Notes: a model not told the origin generated them from the letters alone. A stretch of DNA of 64,000 bases from Erythrobacteraceae bacterium WH01K (GCA_027941995.1 CP115966.1:682001-746000); one strand, 5' to 3'; shown: positions 22,728 to 31,259, counted from the first letter of the stretch. Numbers and translations are program-made.

Positions 22728-24287
22728 ATGACCGACCACGACATCGCCGGACAGGCATTCCTCGAAAAGCCCTTCCATTCCTTCAGCGAAATGCTGGGGT
22801 TCTGGGCCAGGCGCCAGCCGGAAGCGATTGCCCTGCGCGATACCTCGGCAGAGCTGAGCTGGTCCGCGATGCATGACCGGATAGAACGCATTGCAGCGCG
22901 CCTGGTCGAAACCGGCCTGGAGCGCGGGCAGTCGGTCGCCATCCTCGGCACGTCGGGCGTTCCCTATGCGCTCGTCTTCCTCGCCGCGGTGCGCGCGGGC
23001 GGGGTGGCGGCCCCGCTCACCACCAGCGCCAGCCCGCAGCAGCTGGAAGGCATGGCCCGCGATTCGGGCGCGGCGCACCTGTTCATCGACCGGACCAAGC
23101 TTGGCGAACTGGGCGAGGATTTCATGCCCGGCCTGCAGCGCATCGTGCTGGACGAGGAACTGGACGCCTGGATGGCGCCCGAAGGGACGGTGGCCCCGCC
23201 CGTCACGCCGGAGAAATCGGACCCGTTCAACATCATCTATTCCAGCGGCACGACCGGTACGCCCAAGGGGATCGTCCATTCGCACGCCATGCGCTGGACG
23301 CAGTTCGCGGCTACGGGGCTTTCCTACCTGAAGGCCGGCGTCGATCCCGTCAGCCTCGCCTCCACGCCGCTTTACTCAAACACCACCATGGTCGCCTTCC
23401 TCCCCATCCTGCTGGCCGGCGGGACGGTGAACATCATGGGCAAGTTCAAGACGGTGGACTGGCTTGCCACCGCGCAGCGGTTCGGCGTCGCCATCACGAT
23501 GCTGGTCCCGGTGCAATACCAGCGGCTGATGGACGAGCCGCGCCTGGACGAATTCGACCTGTCCGCGCTGAAGCTGAAATATTGCACCAGCGCACCGTTC
23601 CCCGCCGCGCTGAAGCGGCAGGTGCTGGAGAGGATGCCCGGCGCCCTTATCGAGATTTATTCCATGACCGAAGGCGGCGTCGTCTGCCTGCTTCAGGCGC
23701 ATGAATTCCCGGACAAGCTGCATACGGTGGGCCGCCCTGCACCCAGCAGCGAGCTGATGGTGCTGGACGACGACGACCGGCCCGTACCCGCAGGCGAGCC
23801 GGGCAATCTGATTGGCCGATCCCAGACGATGATGGCGGGATACAAGAACCAGCCCGAAAAAACGCGCGAGGGATACTGGATCGATCCATCATCGGGCGAG
23901 GTCTGGCAGCGCATGGGCGATATCGGGCGGGTCGATGCCGACGGCTTCGTCGAGCTGGTCGGCCGCGCGAAGGACATGATCATTTCCGGCGGCTTCAACA
24001 TCTTCCCCAGCGACCTGGAGGCGGAACTGGAAAAGGATCCGCGCGTGGCGGAGGCGGCCGTGATCGGCGTGCCCAGCCCGCAATGGGGCGAAACGCCGCT
24101 GGGCTTCGTCCGGCTGGAGGCAGGCGTCAGCCGGGACGAGGTTGCCGATATCCTTGCCGGCGTGAACGGCAATGTCGGCAAGACGCAGCGCTTGTCGGAC
24201 CTTCATGCCATCGACGAGATGCCGCGCAGCCATATCGGCAAGCTGCTGAAGACCGAATTGCGGGACATGGCGGACCGGCTGGCTTGA
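22728..24287 (+). CDS. AMP-binding acyl-CoA synthetase
   Basis: ANL-superfamily ligase of 519 residues that activates a carboxylate via acyl-AMP to acyl-CoA. Motifs: IYSSGTTGTPKGIVHSH (P-loop), YSMTEGG, GDIGRVDADG and the hinge GRAKDMIISGGFNIFPSD, ending in the lysine-containing RSHIGKLLK. Lower similarity to the ligase at 1088-2785 shows it is not a recent duplicate. Substrate not predictable. Start ATG at 22728; upstream sequence has only AAAAGAAA as a weak site. The next gene is 0.6 kb away. Confidence 0.88.
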   Translation: MTDHDIAGQAFLEKPFHSFSEMLGFWARRQPEAIALRDTSAELSWSAMHDRIERIAARLVETGLERGQSVAILGTSGVPYALVFLAAVRAGGVAAPLTTSASPQQLEGMARDSGAAHLFIDRTKLGELGEDFMPGLQRIVLDEELDAWMAPEGTVAPPVTPEKSDPFNIIYSSGTTGTPKGIVHSHAMRWTQFAATGLSYLKAGVDPVSLASTPLYSNTTMVAFLPILLAGGTVNIMGKFKTVDWLATAQRFGVAITMLVPVQYQRLMDEPRLDEFDLSALKLKYCTSAPFPAALKRQVLERMPGALIEIYSMTEGGVVCLLQAHEFPDKLHTVGRPAPSSELMVLDDDDRPVPAGEPGNLIGRSQTMMAGYKNQPEKTREGYWIDPSSGEVWQRMGDIGRVDADGFVELVGRAKDMIISGGFNIFPSDLEAELEKDPRVAEAAVIGVPSPQWGETPLGFVRLEAGVSRDEVADILAGVNGNVGKTQRLSDLHAIDEMPRSHIGKLLKTELRDMADRLA

Positions 24288-24316
24288 TCGAATGATGCCC
24301 GGCTGCTTTCGCGCAT

Positions 24317-24356
24317 GGTCCGCCGGTCTTGGGGGAGGGGGGTATACCGGCGGACC
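24317..24356 (-). ncRNA. Candidate sRNA hairpin with C/U-rich loop (unit 3)
   Basis: A perfect 11-bp stem: GGTCCGCCGGT (24317-24327) with ACCGGCGGACC (24346-24356). On the minus strand the loop reads ATACCCCCCTCCCCCAAG; the CCCTCCC...CAAGAC portion resembles the loop of unit 1. It lies 30 bp after the stop of the acyl-CoA synthetase gene, so a plus-strand role in ending that transcript is the alternative, but no T-run follows on either strand. Confidence 0.38.
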
Positions 24357-24482
24357 ACACGCTGTCGCCCCTTCATGAGGGGCGGCGACCCGGAAGGACC
24401 GGGTAAGGCTGCTATCCTGATCCCCGAGCAATACGGCCGGCAGGGCGGCGCGGTTACAGCAGGGTGCAGGGAAATCCATGAA

Positions 24483-24565
24483 ACTCGAAACCGCGCGGGA
24501 TATGGACCCGGTCGAGGGGGGAGAGAGGAGAAAGGATCTCACACCACCGCGCGGCCTGTTCGAGT
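24483..24565 (-). ncRNA. Candidate sRNA hairpin with C/U-rich loop (unit 2)
   Basis: ACTCGAA (24483-24489) pairs with TTCGAGT (24559-24565), and CCGCGCGG (24491-24498) with CCGCGCGG (24547-24554), a 15-bp interrupted stem. On the minus strand the loop includes CCTTTCTCCTCTCTCCCCCC, again Shine-Dalgarno-complementary. The same design as the other two hairpins suggests tandem copies of one RNA element. Confidence 0.38.
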
Positions 24566-24686
24566 GAATGCCGCCCGCTCCGCCCGGCAGTCCCGGATTT
24601 CGCGGCAGCAACACCTGGCCGGGAGAAATGTCTCGCCGGGCCTGCAGGAAACCGGCCTTGGGAACCGGTTCTAAACCTGCTGAAGG

Positions 24687-24735
24687 GCCGGACGGGGTGT
24701 CTTGGGAGGGAGAGAGAGGACTGCCACCGCCCGGC
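24687..24735 (-). ncRNA. Candidate sRNA hairpin with C/U-rich loop (unit 1)
   Basis: Read on the minus strand, GCCGGGCGGTG pairs with CACCCCGTCCGGC (one wobble, one bulge) around a 25-nt loop containing CCTCTCTCTCCCTCCC and CAAGA. Such a loop is complementary to Shine-Dalgarno sequences. The hairpin begins about 5 nt after the predicted start site of the promoter at 24746-24774, and a second hairpin (AACCGG with CCGGTT, 24653-24671) follows. The strand choice rests on the promoter and on loop composition only. Confidence 0.4.
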
Positions 24736-24745
24736 TTCGGGGAGC

Positions 24746-24774
24746 TATCTAGCGTTGCATGGCAGTAACCAAAA
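24746..24774 (-). promoter_or_regulatory. Putative sigma-70-like promoter for minus-strand RNA
   Basis: On the minus strand TTTTGG (24769-24774) and TAGATA (24746-24751) are 17 bp apart. Transcription would start near 24739-24740, directly before the first C/U-loop hairpin. The -35 box is a weak match, so this is a suggestion from position and spacing. Confidence 0.35.
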
Positions 24775-24914
24775 GCGAGATAATCGCATCGTCTGTGCAG
24801 TTCTTTGCAACATAGAGCGTTGAAGTTCCTCGGGCGTCCTGCGGGGCTGGCGCGTCGAGCCGCATCCATGTGCCGCGCCTCGCTGGACAGGAATTGCACC
24901 CGCTCGTAACGCAC

Positions 24915-26495
24915 ATGGCCATGCAGCCAGACCATCTCCCCGATTCCATCCTCATCGTCGATTTCGGCAGCCAGGTGACCCAGCTGATAGCGCGCCGCGT
25001 GCGCGAAGCGGGGGTCTATTCCGAGATCGCGCCCTTCACGCAGGGGGAAGAAGCATTCGAACGCCTCCGGCCCAAGGGTATCATCCTGTCCGGTTCCCCC
25101 GCAGGTGTCCCCGAGGAAGGCAGCCCGCGCGCGCCCGACGCCTTTTTCGAGGCAGGCATTCCGGTCCTGGGCATCTGCTATGGCCAGCAGGTCATGACGC
25201 ACCAGCTCGGCGGCGAGGTGAGGCCGGGCCACGATACCGGGGAAGGCGGTGAATTCGGCCGCGCCTTCCTGACCGTGACGAAGGACTGCGCGCTGTTCGA
25301 CGGGCTGTGGCAGGAAGGCGAGCGGCACCAGGTCTGGATGAGCCACGGCGACAAGGTCACGCGCTTCGCCGACGGGTTCGAGATCGTCGCCACCAGCGAC
25401 GGCGCGCCCTTCGCTGTCATCGCCGACGAAAGCCGCAAGTTCTACGGCACGCAGTTCCACCCCGAAGTCGTCCACACGCCCGACGGGGGCAAGCTGATCG
25501 CCAATTTCGTGCGCCATGTCTGCGGGCTGGCCGGTGACTGGACGATGGCCGCCTATCGTGAAACGAAAGTGCGCGAGATCCGCGAACAGGTCGGCGACAG
25601 GAAGGTCATCTGCGGCCTGTCAGGCGGGGTCGACAGCTCTGTCGCTGCCATCCTGATACACGAGGCGATCGGCGACCAGCTGACCTGCGTCTTCGTCGAT
25701 CACGGTCTGCTGCGCCTGAACGAACGCGAACAGGTCGAGACCATGTTCCGCGACCATTACAACATCCCGCTGGTCGTGGTGGATGCGGAAGAGATGTTCA
25801 TGAGCGGCCTTGCCGGGGTCACCGATCCCGAGGCCAAGCGCAAGTTCATCGGCAAGACCTTCATCGACGTGTTCGAGGCCGAGGCGAAGAATGTCGGCGG
25901 CGCCGATTTCCTGGCGCAGGGCACGCTCTATCCGGACGTTATCGAGAGCGTCAGCTTCACCGGCGGGCCCAGCGTCACGATCAAGAGCCACCACAATGTC
26001 GGCGGCCTGCCCGAACGCATGGACATGGCGCTGGTCGAACCCTTGCGCGAGCTGTTCAAGGACGAGGTGCGCGAGCTGGGCCGCGAACTGGGCCTGCCCG
26101 ACATGTTCGTCGGCCGCCACCCGTTCCCGGGGCCCGGCCTCGCCATCCGCATCCCGGGCGAGGTGACGAAGGAGCGCTGCGACATCCTGAGGAAAGCCGA
26201 CGCGATCTATCTCGACGAGATTCGCAAGGCGGGCCTGTACGACGCGATCTGGCAGGCCTTCGCCGTGCTGCTGCCGGTCAAGACCGTCGGCGTGATGGGC
26301 GATGCGCGCACCTATGACAGCGTCTGCGGCCTTCGCGCCGTGACTAGCACCGACGGCATGACGGCCGACGTCTACCCCTTCGACGCCGCCTTCCTGACAG
26401 GCGTCGCCACCCGCATCGTGAACGAAGTGCAGGGCATCAACCGCGTGGTCTACGACTATACGTCGAAGCCGCCGGGGACGATTGAATGGGAGTGA
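24915..26495 (+). CDS. guaA: GMP synthase (glutamine-hydrolysing)
   Basis: Converts XMP to GMP using glutamine amide nitrogen and ATP, the last step of guanine nucleotide synthesis. The 526-residue protein has the class I glutaminase domain first ([21 protein letters not shown]; nucleophile in GICYGQQ), then the ATP pyrophosphatase P-loop [11 protein letters not shown], and the C-terminal dimer domain ending [13 protein letters not shown], which is the universal GuaA terminus. Start could be ATG 24915 or ATG 24921; no clear ribosome site. Preceded by the hairpin-rich tract, convergent with the DUF7662 gene. Confidence 0.97.
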   Translation: MAMQPDHLPDSILIVDFGSQVTQLIARRVREAGVYSEIAPFTQGEEAFERLRPKGIILSGSPAGVPEEGSPRAPDAFFEAGIPVLGICYGQQVMTHQLGGEVRPGHDTGEGGEFGRAFLTVTKDCALFDGLWQEGERHQVWMSHGDKVTRFADGFEIVATSDGAPFAVIADESRKFYGTQFHPEVVHTPDGGKLIANFVRHVCGLAGDWTMAAYRETKVREIREQVGDRKVICGLSGGVDSSVAAILIHEAIGDQLTCVFVDHGLLRLNEREQVETMFRDHYNIPLVVVDAEEMFMSGLAGVTDPEAKRKFIGKTFIDVFEAEAKNVGGADFLAQGTLYPDVIESVSFTGGPSVTIKSHHNVGGLPERMDMALVEPLRELFKDEVRELGRELGLPDMFVGRHPFPGPGLAIRIPGEVTKERCDILRKADAIYLDEIRKAGLYDAIWQAFAVLLPVKTVGVMGDARTYDSVCGLRAVTSTDGMTADVYPFDAAFLTGVATRIVNEVQGINRVVYDYTSKPPGTIEWE

Positions 26496-26545
26496 TATTG
26501 CAAGCGAAGTGCCGCGCGACCATCAGTTCGCACGGCAATTTAAAA

Positions 26546-26923
26546 TCAGCCCTTGATATGAATCTCGATCGAGTCTTTTGAAATGCCGAAGTTGGCCGCG
26601 AGACCGGCCTTGGCTTGAGCAATCGTCAGTGCGCCAGTGGCTTGCAAGGACTCTATCTTTCTTTTGTGCTTTCGCGCCCGGACGAAAGTAACTTCATCGA
26701 GTTCCATGTTTACGTCGCGGGTCTCCCACCCCACCGATTGCCACGCGAGATTTTGCGAGCCTTTCCCTTCGCTTCGGTTGGCCCACCACGGGCGGTGCCG
26801 GAATGCGCTATCCGGAAGATTGCCGCCGACCAAGTCATTCACGCTCTCAAAACTCATGACGATCTTGTCTTCGCAAAGATCGCTCAAAAAGTCCGACAAA
26901 CCCTGATACTTTTCCATATGCAT
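26546..26923 (-). CDS. DUF7662-domain protein with short C-terminal extension
   Basis: A 125-residue protein. The first 80 residues fit the DUF7662 pattern: EKYQGLSDFL, then LPDSAFRHRPWWAN, then WQSVGWETRDVNMELDEVTFVR. The conserved aromatic/arginine cluster suggests nucleic-acid or protein binding, but function is unknown. The C-terminal about 40 residues form a separate Ala-rich segment ending GISKDSIEIHIKG. Base composition is clearly lower in GC than the neighbours, suggesting acquisition. GGAGAAGG precedes ATG 26923 and an in-frame ATG at 26917. Convergent with guaA. Confidence 0.75.
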   Translation of the reverse strand: MHMEKYQGLSDFLSDLCEDKIVMSFESVNDLVGGNLPDSAFRHRPWWANRSEGKGSQNLAWQSVGWETRDVNMELDEVTFVRARKHKRKIESLQATGALTIAQAKAGLAANFGISKDSIEIHIKG

Positions 26924-26988
26924 GCCTTCTCCACTCCTACAGCACTTCCTGTTTGTGCATATGTATAAAAAGATAATTATAAGTCAAT

Positions 26989-27732
26989 ATGAATTTGCGC
27001 CTCCTGTCGCGAGGGCGGGTTGAAATGCAACTCCCCCTAGGCCCGGACCCGCGCACCGAAACGCTTCGCCGTTTGCAGCCGCTGCTGGTCCAGCGGTTCG
27101 GGCGGATCGAGCGGGCGGCGGCATCGTGGCGGGCGCCGGAATGGGTGCTGGTGCAAGGGGTCATCGGGGCGCGCACCAAGTCCGAGATTTCCAATGCTGC
27201 CACCCAGGGCCTGCTGGACCGGCATGGCAGCTGGGAGGCGGTGGCCGGGCTGCCGCTGGAGCAGTTGCAGGACGAGCTTTCCACCCAGACCTATCCCAAC
27301 ATCGCGGCGGAGCGGCTGAAGGCGAGCCTTACTGCGCTGATCGAGCGGCGCGGGCGCGTGGATCTGTCGCATCTTGCGGACATGGAGACGGGCGAGGCGA
27401 TGCGCTGGCTGGAGCAATTGCCCGGCATCGGGCGCAAGATCGCAGCGGGCGTCATGAATGCCAGCACGCTCGATCGCCGCGCCATCGTGCTGGACGGGCA
27501 TCATACCCGCATCCTCCAGCGCATGGGGCTGGTCCCCGCCAGGGCCAGCGCAACCCGTGCCTTCGAGGCGATCATGCCCGTAATGCCGCCCGAATGGAGC
27601 GCGGCCGATTACGACGAGCATCACCTGCTGATGAAGAAGGTCGGGCAGACTTATTGCCGCCCGTCCGCCCTCCATTGCGGGGACTGCCCGGCGCAGGCGC
27701 TGTGCGCGACGGGCCGGGAGCGTGCCCCTTAA
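26989..27732 (+). CDS. Endonuclease III-like HhH-GPD DNA glycosylase with [4Fe-4S] cluster
   Basis: Base-excision repair enzyme of the Nth superfamily, about 235-247 residues. The helix-hairpin-helix LPGIGRKIAAGVMN has the catalytic-lysine position of endonuclease III, LDGHHTRIL has the catalytic Asp (in place of the usual VDTHV), and YCRPSALHCGDCPAQALC gives the C-x6-C-x2-C-x5-C iron-sulfur loop. It is divergent from the Nth at 28265, so damage specificity may differ. Start is ATG 26989 or ATG 27025; the latter has GAGGGCGGG nearby. Its TAA overlaps the stop of the convergent glyoxalase gene within TTAA. Confidence 0.85.
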   Translation: MNLRLLSRGRVEMQLPLGPDPRTETLRRLQPLLVQRFGRIERAAASWRAPEWVLVQGVIGARTKSEISNAATQGLLDRHGSWEAVAGLPLEQLQDELSTQTYPNIAAERLKASLTALIERRGRVDLSHLADMETGEAMRWLEQLPGIGRKIAAGVMNASTLDRRAIVLDGHHTRILQRMGLVPARASATRAFEAIMPVMPPEWSAADYDEHHLLMKKVGQTYCRPSALHCGDCPAQALCATGRERAP

Positions 27733-28217
27733 CCGCCGGCCATCGCCTTCGCGCTCAGGATCTCGATCCAGTAGCCGTCCGGGTCCTTGATGAAGGCGAT
27801 GTGTTTCATCATGCCGTCTTCGGGCCGTTTCTGGAATTCGACGCCGTGCTCGTCGAAATGCGCGACCGCTGCCGCCAGGTCCGGCACGTCGAGCGCGATG
27901 TGGCCGAAGCCCTGCGGCTGCGCGTTGCCGTCGTGATAGACCGGGCCGTCCTCGTCCTCCGTGCCCCAATTGTGGGTCAGTTCCAGAACGCCTTGCCGGC
28001 TGAAGACATACTCGGTCGCTTCCGCATCGCCCTGCGGCACTTCGTCGTCGCTATCCGTGAAGCCGAGGAAATAGAGCGAGAACTCGCCCGCCTCCACATC
28101 CGCCTTGCGCAGCAGGGTCATGCCCAGCACGCCGCAATAGAAGGCGAGGCTCTTCTCCGGGTCCTTCACCCGCAGCATCGTGTGGTTGAGGGTGAAATCG
28201 TGCGGATTGGCTGTCAT
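27729..28217 (-). CDS. gloA: Lactoylglutathione lyase (glyoxalase I)
   Basis: Detoxifies methylglyoxal by isomerising its glutathione hemithioacetal. The 162-residue VOC-fold protein has two beta-alpha-beta-beta-beta modules: NHTMLRVKDPEKSLAFYCGVLGM with the first metal His, a LELTHNWGTE block with the metal Glu, GFGHIALDVPDL with the second His, and DPDGYWIEIL with the catalytic Glu. These four ligands match metal-dependent glyoxalase I. ATG 28217 follows GGGAGCC. Sits between two endonuclease III relatives; stops of this gene and the preceding one share TTAA. Confidence 0.94.
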   Translation of the reverse strand: MTANPHDFTLNHTMLRVKDPEKSLAFYCGVLGMTLLRKADVEAGEFSLYFLGFTDSDDEVPQGDAEATEYVFSRQGVLELTHNWGTEDEDGPVYHDGNAQPQGFGHIALDVPDLAAAVAHFDEHGVEFQKRPEDGMMKHIAFIKDPDGYWIEILSAKAMAGG

Positions 28218-28264
28218 CGTTCGGCTCCCGTTGGAATACATGCCCGCAACCATCGGCTGCGCCC

Positions 28265-28936
28265 GTGCGTTCCCTGTCCATGCTGAGCGAAGAGCAGACC
28301 GAGACGGTGTATCAGCGGCTGGCGCAGGCCATGCCGGGGCGCACGAAGAATGCCAAGGGGCCCAAGGGGCAGCCCGACGCTTTTCGCAGCTGTATCTCCT
28401 GCATGCTCAGCGCCCAGTCGCTCGACACCAATACCGCGAAGGCGGCGCGCGCCCTGTTCGCGCTGGCGACGACGCCGGAAGACATGCTGGCGCTGGACGA
28501 CCGCGCCATTGCCGCGGCGATAAAGCCGTGCGGCCTCTACAACATGAAGACACGCAATATCCGCATGTTCTGCGAGGCGCTGCTGGCAGAGCATGGCGGC
28601 ACGGTGCCGGACACGCGCGAGGGTCTGTTGTCGCTGCCGGGCATCGGGCGCAAATGCGCCGATATCGTACTGAGCTTCACCTTCGGGCAGGACGTGATCG
28701 CGGTCGACACCCATGTCCACCGCGTGTGCAACCGCATCGGACTGACGCAGGCGAAGACGGCGGACCGGACAGCGCAGCAGCTTGAGGAACGCAGCCCCGG
28801 CTGGGCCTTTCGCGACGGGCACTTCTGGCTGATCCAGTTCGGCAAGCGCGTGTGCACGGCGCGCAGCCCGAAATGCGCCGAATGCCCTGTATCGGACCTG
28901 TGCGAATGGTATGCGGCCAACATCGCCGCGGCCTGA
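28265..28936 (+). CDS. Endonuclease III domain protein (Nth family)
   Basis: DNA glycosylase/AP lyase for oxidised pyrimidines by family. In 223 residues: SCMLSAQSLDTNT near the N-terminus, the HhH motif LPGIGRKCADIVL with catalytic Lys, AVDTHVHRVCNRIGL with catalytic Asp, and the cluster ligands CTARSPKCAECPVSDLC (C-x6-C-x2-C-x5-C). This is closer to canonical Nth than the protein at 26989-27732. The N-terminal lysine-rich GRTKNAKGPKGQPDAF replaces the usual PELNYKNPFELL, so it is a subgroup variant. GTG 28265 or ATG 28280 could be the start. Confidence 0.88.
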   Translation: MRSLSMLSEEQTETVYQRLAQAMPGRTKNAKGPKGQPDAFRSCISCMLSAQSLDTNTAKAARALFALATTPEDMLALDDRAIAAAIKPCGLYNMKTRNIRMFCEALLAEHGGTVPDTREGLLSLPGIGRKCADIVLSFTFGQDVIAVDTHVHRVCNRIGLTQAKTADRTAQQLEERSPGWAFRDGHFWLIQFGKRVCTARSPKCAECPVSDLCEWYAANIAAA

Positions 28937-28954
28937 TCGCTACCAGCCGAACCG

Positions 28955-29506
28955 TTACCAGCTGAAACCCGCGTCGATCGCGCGCTGCTCTGCCGGCGTG
29001 GTCGTGCGGCCGAGCATTTCGTTGCGATGGGGGAAGCGACCGAAGCGGTCGATCATCGCCTTGTGGCTGCGGGCGAAGGACAGCGCGCCGGGAACGTGGC
29101 GGGCGAAGATTTCCACGCACAGGCGCTGGTCGGCCCGGTCCTCGCTATGCATCAGCGGCATGGCGAGGAACTGGATTTCCTCGCTGGCCACGGCGCGGTG
29201 CCAGCCCCGGCGAAGAGCTGCATGGCTTAGCGCCAGCGCGAGCGGGTCGGATGCGAACGCTTTCGCAGTGCCGCCGAACAGGTTGCGCGGCACCTGGTCG
29301 AACAGGATGATTGCGCCCAGCGTCGTGGGAGGATCGATCAGGAATTCGCCCGGCGGACGATGCCTCAGCTGCTGCCAGTCCGATGAAAAACGCCGTTCCA
29401 GCAAACGATCGACCGCATCGGCGCCGCCGAACCAGTCGGCGGGGCCAAGCACGCCGAACCATATGCGCAGCACCTCGCTCGCCCAGTCGCGCCGCGCCAG
29501 CGCCAT
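28955..29506 (-). CDS. DUF924 family protein
   Basis: A 183-residue cytoplasmic protein of the DUF924 family, predicted all-helical and TPR-like. Family landmarks: VLRIWFG near the start, ILFDQVPRNLFGG in the first half, FLAMPLMHSED and RFGRFPHRNEMLGR towards the end. No reaction is known. It follows the secreted protein gene with an 8-bp gap on the same strand, so it is probably in one transcript with it. Start ATG at 29506 places the conserved W-F block at residues 10-17, as usual. Confidence 0.86.
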   Translation of the reverse strand: MALARRDWASEVLRIWFGVLGPADWFGGADAVDRLLERRFSSDWQQLRHRPPGEFLIDPPTTLGAIILFDQVPRNLFGGTAKAFASDPLALALSHAALRRGWHRAVASEEIQFLAMPLMHSEDRADQRLCVEIFARHVPGALSFARSHKAMIDRFGRFPHRNEMLGRTTTPAEQRAIDAGFSW

Positions 29507-29514
29507 TTGCGGGC

Positions 29515-29961
29515 TTACCCCTCGTCCGCGGCGCGGGTGAAGGGGATGAAATCGCCGAGGAACAAATTGCCGGTGGGGTGTCCGCTTGAGCGGTCCTCGG
29601 TCCGGATCAGGTGGTTGCTGCACAGCCCGCCGAAGCTGCGCCGGGTGACCAGCCGGTCGCGCTTGCTCAGCAATTCGGGCTGGGCGGGGTAGCTCACATA
29701 GATCGTGCTGCCGTAATCGAACACGACGGCCGTATCCTCGATGATCGTCATGTTGCGCAGGCCCCGGCGCGGCAGGCAGGTCTGCGGCTCGCCCGCGACG
29801 CGGTTTTCGGTCAGGCGGACCAGGCGTTCCTCGCCTTCTGTCAGGAGGCTTTGTCCTTCGACCGGATTGCCCTGCGTGGGCCCGTCCTGCGCTGCGGCGG
29901 GAATGGCCGGCGAGAGAGACAGTGCGAAGGCGGCAATTGCGGCGGGATAGGAGATGGTCAT
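29515..29961 (-). CDS. Small exported protein resembling DUF6491
   Basis: A 148-residue protein with a signal peptide cleaved after about AAAQ (residue 24). The mature part has two cysteines spaced as in DUF6491 proteins, CLPRRGLRNMTIIEDTAVVF and GLCSNHLI, with FIPFTRA at the end. The assignment is by pattern and is tentative. Role unknown; probably periplasmic. Upstream of the DUF924 gene by 8 bp. ATG 29961 has a weak upstream ribosome site. Confidence 0.65.
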   Translation of the reverse strand: MTISYPAAIAAFALSLSPAIPAAAQDGPTQGNPVEGQSLLTEGEERLVRLTENRVAGEPQTCLPRRGLRNMTIIEDTAVVFDYGSTIYVSYPAQPELLSKRDRLVTRRSFGGLCSNHLIRTEDRSSGHPTGNLFLGDFIPFTRAADEG

Positions 29962-30050
29962 GGAAACGGTCCTCGATCTGGGCGGACATGATAGCATGGC
30001 TTCATGAACCCGGATTGAGCGGGCCGCATGCCCATTCCGACCGGCGGCGC

Positions 30051-30311
30051 TTACCGGTGGCCGGGATCGGCGCCTTCGGAAATGTCCGTCAGCTGCGACT
30101 GGTCGACCCCGTCCGCCGGGCCGCCTTCCAGCACGAAGCGCCGGTCGCAATAGCCGCAATCGACATAACCATGCTCGTCGATCTGCAGGTAGATCTTGGG
30201 ATGGCCGAGAGCCGCGGGGCGATAATTCTCTCCGCTGCGGATGTCGGTCGCGCCATCGCACCACACGCGGGTGGTGGTGACCTTGCTTACTTCGGGAGGG
30301 GCGATGCTCAT
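30051..30311 (-). CDS. Zinc-finger (zf-CHCC) protein related to complex I subunit NDUFS6
   Basis: An 86-residue protein with the zf-CHCC domain: one Cys in WCDG, His in GHPKIYLQID, and two Cys in DCGYCDRRFVL. This is the fold of mitochondrial complex I subunit NDUFS6, and alphaproteobacteria carry a small homologue thought to be an accessory subunit. The role here is inferred from the family. Length fits. ATG 30311 is preferred; an ATG five codons upstream is possible. Confidence 0.88.
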   Translation of the reverse strand: MSIAPPEVSKVTTTRVWCDGATDIRSGENYRPAALGHPKIYLQIDEHGYVDCGYCDRRFVLEGGPADGVDQSQLTDISEGADPGHR

Positions 30312-30363
30312 GATGCATCTGCCCATACTGCGCCCGCGGGCGGGTGGCAATGCAATCGGCAGC

Positions 30364-30924
30364 CTACTGGAAGTCGACCTGTACGGTGAACGTGCCGGTA
30401 TAGACGCCCGGCAACTGGTCCGCCGCAACATCCAGGGTTCCACCCACCCGGAAATCATACTCGGTCAGGCCCCACCAGCCCGGCACGGTAAAGATGAAGA
30501 TCTGGCGCGTGCGATCGAAATCCGAAGTCAGGTCGCGGATCGTCATCGTCGCGGACGGATCGGTCTCGTGCGTGATTTCGACCGTGCTCGGAAGAATAGG
30601 CGAATAGCCGGTGGGATACTGGATCCCGACATCGCGTTCCAGCAGGAAACTGGCCGCCCGCGATCCGCCCATCGGAATCGTCCCCCCGGTATTGGTGACG
30701 CCGCCATCGGGCGCTATGGTCACGGTTCCGGCGACGCCGGTTGCTATGATGCTGCCGAAATCGAGGTCCCCGGTATTGGAAAGGGAACTGGCGGTACTGA
30801 TTGCGACGGCGGTTTCGGCCGTCGATGCGTTTGCATTGGCATTGGCCGAGGTCTGCGCGCTCGCCCCGGAGGATGCGAACAGCATGGCCAGCATGGCAAG
30901 AACGGCAATGGGCGCGCGCATTCC
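30364..30924 (-). CDS. Exported DUF4402-domain protein
   Basis: A 186-residue secreted protein: signal peptide APIAVLAMLAMLFASSGASA, an Asn/Ala repeat (SANANANAST) and then a DUF4402 beta-sandwich, with LDFGSIIATGVAGTVTI, YDFRVGGTLDVAADQ and a C-terminal GVYTGTFTVQVDF. DUF4402 proteins resemble pilin or surface-adhesin modules; no chaperone/usher genes are adjacent. I chose the ATG at 30924 because it puts the signal peptide at the N-terminus; ATG 31014 in frame would add 30 residues. Confidence 0.78.
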   Translation of the reverse strand, partial: GMRAPIAVLAMLAMLFASSGASAQTSANANANASTAETAVAISTASSLSNTGDLDFGSIIATGVAGTVTIAPDGGVTNTGGTIPMGGSRAASFLLERDVGIQYPTGYSPILPSTVEITHETDPSATMTIRDLTSDFDRTRQIFIFTVPGWWGLTEYDFRVGGTLDVAADQLPGVYTGTFTVQVDFQ

Positions 30925-31259
30925 GGCACCCAGCGCCTGGCGCACGCGCGACGCAGCAGGCGCGAAGACACCTGCCACCGGTAATGCCGGAAAACGTGAA
31001 TGGAGCGATCCCATGTCCGCACCCTTACCTGGCCAGCCGTTAACCCTCGCCATCCGGACATGGTTAAGAGCGCGCTAACGAAGTCCGCTCACGCTGTGCT
31101 AGGCGCTCGCGGCTGGGCGCCAGGTACGGCAGGCCGAACTGCAGGACCGTATGTTCGAACTCGCCGGTAAGCTCGCCTGATATTTGCCCTCGGAACAGGC
31201 TTTCGTTCGGGTTAATGCCGCTGGGCACTGGACGCAGCGGCCCCGCCCGGCGTAGGCGC

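Larger units (their letters stand above)
24288..24914. other. Gene-free 0.6-kb tract with several strong hairpins
   Basis: No convincing coding region on either strand: open frames here are short or are continuations of shadows. The tract has at least three long inverted repeats, each enclosing a purine-rich (plus strand) or C/U-rich (minus strand) loop, and smaller hairpins between them, for example around 24364-24389 and 24389-24403. A minus-strand promoter-like element precedes the first hairpin. The spacing and repeated design suggest structured non-coding RNA rather than an ordinary guaA leader. Confidence 0.6.

Noticed and set aside
23889-25517. 542-codon minus-strand ORF across the gene-free tract
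   Set aside because: Mostly antisense to the acyl-CoA synthetase and guaA; the middle has no domain and ends in repeated low-complexity sequence.
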